Shown one piece after another: positions 15,085 to 20,106 of a stretch of 20,106 nt of DNA. The notes beneath the pieces are model-generated. The model was not told where the DNA came from and searched no databases. It saw nothing but the letters and a program-made list of their open reading frames with translations. Every line of letters starts with the position of its first letter. The first letter of the stretch is position 1. The DNA comes from Cytophagaceae bacterium (GTDB taxonomy: Bacteria > Bacteroidota > Bacteroidia > Cytophagales > Cytophagaceae), in NCBI GenBank assembly GCA_021151805.1, contig JAGKWN010000075.1, positions 1-20,106 of the forward strand, written 5' to 3'. The position numbers and the translations under genes are program-made.

Positions 15085-15819
15085 TCATTCATGCTTCCAT
15101 AAAACACCGTCACTTTTATTGATGCTGGAGTCTATATTTATTAACTTATGAGCAGGAAGCAATTTCAGAATATTTTCTCTCATGTCCACTCCCATCAATA
15201 ATCCAAGCTTATTCCTCCGGGCAATTTCAAGCAGATTTAAAAAGCCCTCAGCATGGCTGTTCTCAACCGGACATAATTTTTCTTTATCCAGATAAAGCAA
15301 TTCTACATCTTCGTGTGTGATCCAATTAGCTATGCCCATCATTTCGCCGGTAAAAAAACGATTCCAACAATCCAGCTCTTCGACAATATTATATGCAATT
15401 GATTTTACCTGAATATCAAAGTTCCTTAATACGCCTCCTTTCCCGAGAGCAACATGGGGGAAGAAGTCTGCAGAAGTTGTAAATAATATGTATTCGAAAA
15501 ATCTACAAAAATCATAGTACCCTTGAAATTGACTTAAAAAACGTAGTTGATGATCATAATCGTTTATTTTATTAAACTCATTATGAATTCTGAATGACTG
15601 GTCGAACGAATTTGAAATCAGATGAATCCGGTCAATATATTTTTTAGCAAGATTTATATTTTCCAGCGTTGATAAATGACCCGTGCCGCCTGTAATATAT
15701 GACTTTAAAAATTCTGAGCATACTGCTGTGAGGTCTCCTGTCTGTCCTTTTAGTTGAGGTACTATTTCCTTATAAAATTTCGTATCATCAAATAAATGTA
15801 TCGTGCACCAATATCCCAT
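15085..15819 (-). CDS. Protein of unknown function
   Basis: A 244-residue predicted cytoplasmic protein without signal peptide or membrane span, largely helical and rich in aromatic residues (for example GYYDFCRFFEYILF, about 99-112). It begins MGYWCTIHLFDD, which looks like a structured strand start. No family is recognised. Single orphan genes of this size next to secreted orphans are sometimes immunity or effector-partner proteins, but nothing here proves that. It sits 15 bases after the alpha/beta-hydrolase gene and 16 bases before the next gene. Confidence 0.7.
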   Translation of the reverse strand: MGYWCTIHLFDDTKFYKEIVPQLKGQTGDLTAVCSEFLKSYITGGTGHLSTLENINLAKKYIDRIHLISNSFDQSFRIHNEFNKINDYDHQLRFLSQFQGYYDFCRFFEYILFTTSADFFPHVALGKGGVLRNFDIQVKSIAYNIVEELDCWNRFFTGEMMGIANWITHEDVELLYLDKEKLCPVENSHAEGFLNLLEIARRNKLGLLMGVDMRENILKLLPAHKLINIDSSINKSDGVLWKHE

Positions 15820-15834
15820 ACCTCTGGTTGTATT

Positions 15835-16731
15835 TTACTTTATATTCCCATCAAGAAAATTTCCGATCAGCGGAACAATAAAATCACTGTCTTTGTAATC
15901 TTTCCTTAACGTGGTGATCTCTCCGATGTATGCGCCATGGCCGCCGGGAATGATGGCCAACCGGCAACCGGAAATCAGCTGCGACATAGCAACCATATGT
16001 TCATTCGTTGCTACATCATGATCACCATTGATTAAAAGTACAGGAACCTGAATGGATTTTATCTGTTCATCCGGAAAGTCTATGAAATGAATCATTCTGT
16101 CTGCACACTTCTGATACATGTTTATGAGCTTTGCGCTATCCGGATTCACCTTCATAAAGGCATCCTTATATTGCCGGGGCATCTGTTCAAATGTACCATG
16201 ATTCATAAACTCCCAGAACTGCGGAAATGCACCATTGCGTTTTAATAAAACCGATGCGCCGATAACTTTATTACACAATTGCGGATGACGGATGGCAAGC
16301 TGCAAAGCAGTATTACCACCATTACTGAATCCGAGGATATCTGCTTTTGTAACGCTCAGATTTTTTAAAAGTGCCGCCACATCATCTGCATCCTGCTCAA
16401 AGGAAAGCGGTGCATCTCTATCACCAGTGCGGCCATGCGCCTGCAGCTCAACACAAATTAGTTGCCGGTCTTTTGCAAACAACGGAATCACCCGGCCAAA
16501 CGACGTTTCAATCGTAGAGCCGCCACCATGAATCAACACAAGCGGTTTTCCTTTGCCGTAAATTTCATAATACATCTTTATGCCATTCACCTCTGAATAG
16601 CCACTTTTAAGCGGTAAGCTATCATTTGTTTTATCAGCCATGCTTGTACTTGTTGCTTCTGTTTTATTCGCCTTACTGCATGAAGCCATCAGTAACATTA
16701 CTATTGCAAAGCTTACTAGTATATGTTTCAT
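15835..16731 (-). CDS. Alpha/beta-hydrolase lipoprotein
   Basis: A 298-residue alpha/beta-hydrolase anchored as a lipoprotein: the lipobox LMASC puts the lipid cysteine at C18. The oxyanion segment is HGGGS (68-72), and the nucleophile elbow GFSNGG (134-139) gives S136. The acid is D237 or D239 in INGDHD, and the catalytic histidine is H265 in GGHG. The cap region at about 160-220 is long and carries several methionines. The substrate is unknown; probably an ester or amide is cleaved in the periplasm or at the outer membrane. The gene overlaps DUF2200 by four bases (ATGA), so translation is coupled. Confidence 0.88.
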   Translation of the reverse strand: MKHILVSFAIVMLLMASCSKANKTEATSTSMADKTNDSLPLKSGYSEVNGIKMYYEIYGKGKPLVLIHGGGSTIETSFGRVIPLFAKDRQLICVELQAHGRTGDRDAPLSFEQDADDVAALLKNLSVTKADILGFSNGGNTALQLAIRHPQLCNKVIGASVLLKRNGAFPQFWEFMNHGTFEQMPRQYKDAFMKVNPDSAKLINMYQKCADRMIHFIDFPDEQIKSIQVPVLLINGDHDVATNEHMVAMSQLISGCRLAIIPGGHGAYIGEITTLRKDYKDSDFIVPLIGNFLDGNIK

Positions 16732-17090
16732 GCCCGTAATATTTTTTCCATCTTTTTTCCTTTTGCCAATTCATCTACCAGTTTATCCAGATAACGCACC
16801 TGTTTGGTCAGCGGATTATCAATATCCTCTACACGATAACCACAAATCATACCCGTAATAAGTTCTGCCTTGGGATTAAGTGATGCACGCTGAAAGAAGT
16901 CTTCAAATGTTACCTTTTCTTTGATCAACTCCTGCTGCTTTTTTGTATTGAAACCAGTCAGCCACTCTATAACCTGCTGCAGTTCTGCTTCTGTTCGCCC
17001 TTTCTTTTCTACCTTCGTCACGTACATGGGATATACCGAAGCAAAGGTCATGCTTGCCATTCGTTCGTTATGTTTATCGGAAGTATTCAT
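16728..17090 (-). CDS. DUF2200-family protein
   Basis: A 120-residue protein covering the whole DUF2200 family length. Diagnostic segments are MTFASVYPMYVTKVEKKGRTEAEL (14-37), VIEWLTGF, LNPKAELITGMICGYRVEDIDNPL (71-94) and a closing RYLDKLVDELAKGKKMEKILR. The family is widespread, small and cytoplasmic with no established activity; the pattern somewhat resembles DNA/protein-binding helical proteins. The stop overlaps the start of the hydrolase gene, and the lipoprotein gene ends 24 bases upstream. Confidence 0.9.
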   Translation of the reverse strand: MNTSDKHNERMASMTFASVYPMYVTKVEKKGRTEAELQQVIEWLTGFNTKKQQELIKEKVTFEDFFQRASLNPKAELITGMICGYRVEDIDNPLTKQVRYLDKLVDELAKGKKMEKILRA

Positions 17091-17114
17091 TTTTAGTATG
17101 GTTAAATTATATAT

Positions 17115-17570
17115 TCATTCCTCTATGTTAAACAGTGATTTCCGCAATTCAAAATATCCATTGCCTTTCCAATCACAGGCACCGTCACTGGATATTTCGC
17201 CTGTAGAATAGGTTACCCTGGTTAATTGTGTGACAGCATCTATTTCATCACATTTACTTGGTATTGCTGAAGCTATAAGCAGATATGCACGCAAGTCATT
17301 GATCTGCGCTTCGGTCAAACTATCATTTTTCAGGTATGCTGCTTTTTGAGGCCAGGAAAAATTATCCGTCTGTGTTTCTTCTGCATAAAACCGATTACCG
17401 GTTTGTTTTACTGTTAATCTGAATATGTCGTGGCCATCATCACCTACCTCATATCGAATTTCAACCGGGATGAGTTTTTTCTCTGCCAGTATTTTATCAA
17501 GCGAAGGCTGGCAGCTGGTTAGCAGCAACGCAGAAATTATCAAAAGGAAGATTTGAAAAAAATAGTTCAT
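17115..17570 (-). CDS. Small lipoprotein of unknown function
   Basis: 151 residues with an export signal and lipobox LLTSC, lipid cysteine C20. The mature domain of about 130 residues begins QPSLDKILAEKKLIPVEIRYEVGDDGHD and contains paired cysteines near its end (SKCDEID and DGACDWKG). No family is recognised. It is the first gene of the five-gene run to 14412; 174 non-coding bases precede it, with no TAnnTTTG element found. Confidence 0.75.
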   Translation of the reverse strand: MNYFFQIFLLIISALLLTSCQPSLDKILAEKKLIPVEIRYEVGDDGHDIFRLTVKQTGNRFYAEETQTDNFSWPQKAAYLKNDSLTEAQINDLRAYLLIASAIPSKCDEIDAVTQLTRVTYSTGEISSDGACDWKGNGYFELRKSLFNIEE

Positions 17571-17744
17571 ACATGTATACCCGAACAGATTTGAGTAATC
17601 GGTAAACGAATATAAGTATACAAAAAATGCGGTATTTTAACAGTGGTTTAATTGAAAAATATAGTAATTACAGGAGTTCCAAATAAGAAATAATATTCAA
17701 ATATCCGGAAGCTCCTGCGCCAGATCAACATCATTAAGAAATTT

Positions 17745-18056
17745 TCAGGTATTTTGGGTGTCATACAAATAGATCTGTACATCTTCATTGCTTGCCAGGA
17801 TTCTCCTGTCGGCGGCGCATTGCTGCCCTATTTCTGAACTAAAAGCTACCTTCATTGCTTCAAGTGATTCAAAATACAAATTTGCAATGCGATATACGTC
17901 TGTATGATCGGTAGTCGACACAACCGGCCCATCATTTATTTCATACTTTAGTAAACCCGGTAATTGCTTTGCCAACGGAACGTGCACGTCAAAATAATGC
18001 TTTTCAAAAAAATCTTTATCCTTAGGCGTCTTATAGATTACGGTCATTTTTGCCAT
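17745..18056 (-). CDS. EthD-family (dimeric alpha+beta barrel) protein
   Basis: A 103-residue protein of the EthD/ABM ferredoxin-like fold. The signature is YKTPKDKDFFEKHYFDVHVPLAKQLPGLLKYEI (8-40): FEKHY, the HVPLAKQLPGL loop and the following strand are typical, as is the later YRIANLYFESLEAMKVAFSS. EthD was named from an ethyl tert-butyl ether degradation cluster, but most members have no known substrate. MAKM at the start allows a second ATG three codons in. The gene is alone; its promoter carries the same 20-base site as the SnoaL-like gene at 13733 with the same spacing, implying shared control. Confidence 0.85.
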   Translation of the reverse strand: MAKMTVIYKTPKDKDFFEKHYFDVHVPLAKQLPGLLKYEINDGPVVSTTDHTDVYRIANLYFESLEAMKVAFSSEIGQQCAADRRILASNEDVQIYLYDTQNT

Positions 18057-18089
18057 ACGTCAATTTGTTTAAGTGGTTGGTTCGTTACA

Positions 18090-18097
18090 CAAACATA
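18090..18097 (-). promoter_or_regulatory. -7 promoter element (TATGTTTG)
   Basis: On the minus strand this reads TATGTTTG, an exact TAnnTTTG match, 33 bases before the ATG of the EthD-like gene. The shared 20-base site begins 23 bases further upstream, the same geometry as at 14137-14187. Confidence 0.75.
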
Positions 18098-18120
18098 CAA
18101 TCTATGTAAAGTTATATACC

Positions 18121-18140
18121 GGTGTAAAATAGACTTTATG
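18121..18140 (-). promoter_or_regulatory. Shared 20-base operator, copy B
   Basis: Plus-strand GGTGTAAAATAGACTTTATG, identical to 14168-14187, in the promoter of the EthD-like gene. The flanks differ, except for GAAT at the same offset beyond the 20-mer, so this is a conserved site and not a recent duplication of the whole region. Confidence 0.75.
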
Positions 18141-18174
18141 CTGGCTGAATTAGACAATAGATGTATGCCATTTC

Positions 18175-18483
18175 TTATTCATGTATATCTTCAGAGCTTG
18201 CTTCAAAGGTATTATTAAAATTACGCACGCGTTTAGGATTGTCTATATGAAATTCATATTCAGCCCAAAGCATCACATCTCTCGGGTCGAGTGTTGCAGC
18301 TTTGATATACTTATCAAGCTCTGTTAAATTTCCTGATGCTAAAAATACAATACATCGAATTATTCTCTCTGTATTCAGATCGTCACACTTGCTGACTTCT
18401 ACATTAAGCCTGTTTATTGCTTCGGGAGCATCCGGGCCAAAGTCTTTTCGGATTCTTGCTACGATATCTTCTTTAAAAATCAT
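18175..18483 (-). CDS. Small protein of unknown function
   Basis: A 102-residue soluble, mainly helical protein without a signal peptide. It reads MIFKEDIVARIRKDFGPDAPEAINRL, then RIIRCIVFLASGNLTELDKYIKAATLDPRDVMLWAEYE, resembling a short repeat of helices of the kind found in TPR-like proteins. No family is recognised. It lies 26 bases after the gene at 18510, so the two probably share a transcript. Confidence 0.65.
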   Translation of the reverse strand: MIFKEDIVARIRKDFGPDAPEAINRLNVEVSKCDDLNTERIIRCIVFLASGNLTELDKYIKAATLDPRDVMLWAEYEFHIDNPKRVRNFNNTFEASSEDIHE

Positions 18484-18509
18484 TTGTTGCAGGAGTTATA
18501 CGCGACAGA

Positions 18510-18974
18510 CTATTTGATCTTCAACCTTCCAAGCAAGACAGACTCGTCCAACCGATCGTCGTTCTTCATGTCGATTGTTAAAAATATTCCTAGTACCTGT
18601 CCGCTTTTAAAATCAGTTAACGCAAGAAACTCAGACAGCTTTATATACGCATTAAATCCCCATTTGTAGTTAGAGTTTATAACTTCTTTAATGATTTCAT
18701 TTTGTTGATTTTTAATGGTCAATGTTGTAACTGCAGGTTTGCCAAGTTGACCGCACAAATAACGTTCTGTAAACAATGTATCTGTGGGTAGATATTTCGT
18801 TTTATCAAAAACAGCTGTATCGCCCATCTTATTACCTTCCCACGAGGCAAGTAATTCCTTATTACCAACGCTTATGTTCCACGAGTTTACATTAAGATCA
18901 TCGTTTATGTCTATTGTCCATGAACAAAGGAATACTGCAAGGCTAATCAAAAGAAGGATTAGTGATCTTTTCAT
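18510..18974 (-). CDS. Secreted protein of unknown function
   Basis: 154 residues with a signal peptide (MKRSLILLLISLAVFLCSW). The mature part, from about residue 20, contains WNISVGNKELLASWEGNKMGD and a C-terminal half of alternating strands ending VLLGRLKIK. No family is recognised. It probably leads a two-gene unit with the helical protein at 18175. Confidence 0.68.
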   Translation of the reverse strand: MKRSLILLLISLAVFLCSWTIDINDDLNVNSWNISVGNKELLASWEGNKMGDTAVFDKTKYLPTDTLFTERYLCGQLGKPAVTTLTIKNQQNEIIKEVINSNYKWGFNAYIKLSEFLALTDFKSGQVLGIFLTIDMKNDDRLDESVLLGRLKIK

Positions 18975-19161
18975 ATTTATAGCTTTACTTTTAAATTTTA
19001 AAATAGCCTGTGTACTGTTTGTGTTTCAGCTGCATCATTCCAATTATATTATAGGTGAGAATCGCAAAGTGTATTATTAACCTCAACAAGCTTGTTTTTT
19101 TTCGCCACTTACTATTTTATAAAAAACACTGGACAAAGATATCAGAAATCAACAGATACTT
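18975..19161. other. Intergenic region, no feature identified
   Basis: 187 AT-rich bases between two minus-strand genes. It contains the self-complementary AACAAGCTTGTT followed by T residues on +, but no + gene ends here, so it is not called a terminator. No promoter element of the TAnnTTTG type was found for the gene at 18510. Confidence 0.5.
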
Positions 19162-20064
19162 TTATTTATAATAATATTTCTGAATATATTTTAAGGACTT
19201 AGCATCGTACAGTTTCACCATGGTCAACCTTCCTCTAGTATTGTAACCATATTCATTGCGGTCAATAACTTCACCATTTTTACCATAGGAAAGTTCGGTT
19301 ATCCGACCCTGCTCCTTTTTATACTTCCAAAAGTACGAATCCGGTTCTTTTTTTAACTGGCCATCTTGCTCGTGCACATAGTATAAAGTCTGGGTAAACC
19401 CTTTTGATGAATACACAAATTCAACAACGGCATATTTGGTACCATCAGGATTATATACCTTTGTCATAGTCAAATTACCGGATGTATAGCTTAACTCATT
19501 TGCATACACCAGAGAACCATTCATAAAATTTTCAATCAATACCACATGGCCATCCTTATATTGATAACGGGAAATACAATCTGCCGCGGCACGGTGCGTG
19601 TAATTTTGTTTGATGGCCTGCTCAAACAAAGAGTCTGCATATACAAATGAAGACGGGACATTTGAGGTACCATAATTGCTTTGTGAAACCAGATAGCCTT
19701 CGTCGTTATAGGTACGTTCGTGCAATGCTATGTATTTATACTTACCATCATAGGTTTCTCCATATGTTTTTCTACATAATATATTCCTATAAACATCAAA
19801 GTGAATTTTACTTACTCCCGGATCTCTATATGTACCTGCCATGGAATGTACTTTAACGTGTTGTACATTTGTCTGAATCATTTGTATAGAATCATAGGTA
19901 CCTGTGATCAGCAAAATACTATCGCCACTTTTTTTAGGCATGAACTGATAGAGAAAATAATTGCCGATAATTTCATTGGGAGCATAGTCTATAACAGGAA
20001 TACGACAATCCTGGCTACTGGCACTGAACGTGATGATGCAGAATAAAAAAAGAATAGCTCTCAT
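19162..20064 (-). CDS. Secreted protein with YD-like beta repeats
   Basis: 300 residues with signal peptide MRAILFLFCIITFSASS. The mature protein contains repeated hairpin units of the form Y-x-x-x-G-x-hydrophobic, such as YNDEGYLVSQSNYG, YNPDGTKYAVVEF, YGKNGEVIDRNEYGY and YNTRGRLTMVKLYD. These resemble the MORN/YD-type beta-hairpin repeats common in Bacteroidota exported proteins, including RHS-like fragments. No toxin domain is seen. A surface or periplasmic binding role is inferred only. The start lies 42 bases from the window end, so the promoter is not fully visible. Confidence 0.72.
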   Translation of the reverse strand: MRAILFLFCIITFSASSQDCRIPVIDYAPNEIIGNYFLYQFMPKKSGDSILLITGTYDSIQMIQTNVQHVKVHSMAGTYRDPGVSKIHFDVYRNILCRKTYGETYDGKYKYIALHERTYNDEGYLVSQSNYGTSNVPSSFVYADSLFEQAIKQNYTHRAAADCISRYQYKDGHVVLIENFMNGSLVYANELSYTSGNLTMTKVYNPDGTKYAVVEFVYSSKGFTQTLYYVHEQDGQLKKEPDSYFWKYKKEQGRITELSYGKNGEVIDRNEYGYNTRGRLTMVKLYDAKSLKYIQKYYYK

Positions 20065-20106
20065 AGAATAACTTAGTTACTGATAAATTTATCTTTTGTT
20101 TTAATA

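Noticed and set aside
18990..19010. Third copy of the shared operator near 18999
   Set aside because: Only TAAAATAG matches in an AT-rich background; the rest of the 20-mer and the spacing do not fit.
19085..19110. Terminator at AACAAGCTTGTT plus T run
   Set aside because: It points along + where no gene ends, and the palindrome has no loop.

Overview
The window looks like a chromosomal segment of a Bacteroidota bacterium, most probably Cytophaga-like. This is judged from protein flavour, not from a search. Supporting signs are promoters of the TAnnTTTG type, weak or absent Shine-Dalgarno sequences, a DUF4468 protein, a topoisomerase I without zinc-finger cysteines, and many small secreted proteins of unknown function. 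No rRNA, tRNA, CRISPR array, phage gene or intact transposase was seen.

Left part (1-7100, all genes on +): topA (DNA topoisomerase I with a histone-H1-like Lys/Ala/Pro tail), a secreted DUF4468 protein, a sirtuin deacylase (cobB) lacking the usual zinc cysteines, a cold-shock protein, a YqhD-type iron-containing alcohol dehydrogenase, and two TerB-like paralogues. The second TerB-like gene carries a one-base frameshift. Several of these genes end in clear hairpin-plus-T terminators, so they look like short transcription units. Two intergenic regions hold REP-like palindromes (4450-4503 and 6987-7081).

Middle part (7114-12336, +): a two-domain GNAT acetyltransferase, then two tandem paralogues of a cytoplasmic zinc-ribbon plus HExxH metallopeptidase, and an FAD/NAD(P)-binding oxidoreductase 24 bases behind the second one. 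The second peptidase and the oxidoreductase look co-transcribed; the first peptidase has its own terminator.

Right part (12351-20064, all genes on -): a DUF1801 protein with a secreted orphan, a SnoaL-like protein, a tightly packed five-gene unit (lipoprotein, DUF2200, alpha/beta-hydrolase lipoprotein, two orphans), an EthD-family protein, and three further orphans, two of them with signal peptides.

The most striking signal is a 20-base sequence, GGTGTAAAATAGACTTTATG on +, present identically at 14168-14187 and 18121-18140. In both places it lies exactly 23 bases from a perfect TAnnTTTG promoter element, which itself lies 32-33 bases before a start codon. The two genes, SnoaL-like (13733-14104) and EthD-like (17745-18056), both belong to small alpha+beta barrel-type families and are 4 kb apart. 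This looks like a shared activator site and predicts a small regulon whose regulator is not in this window.
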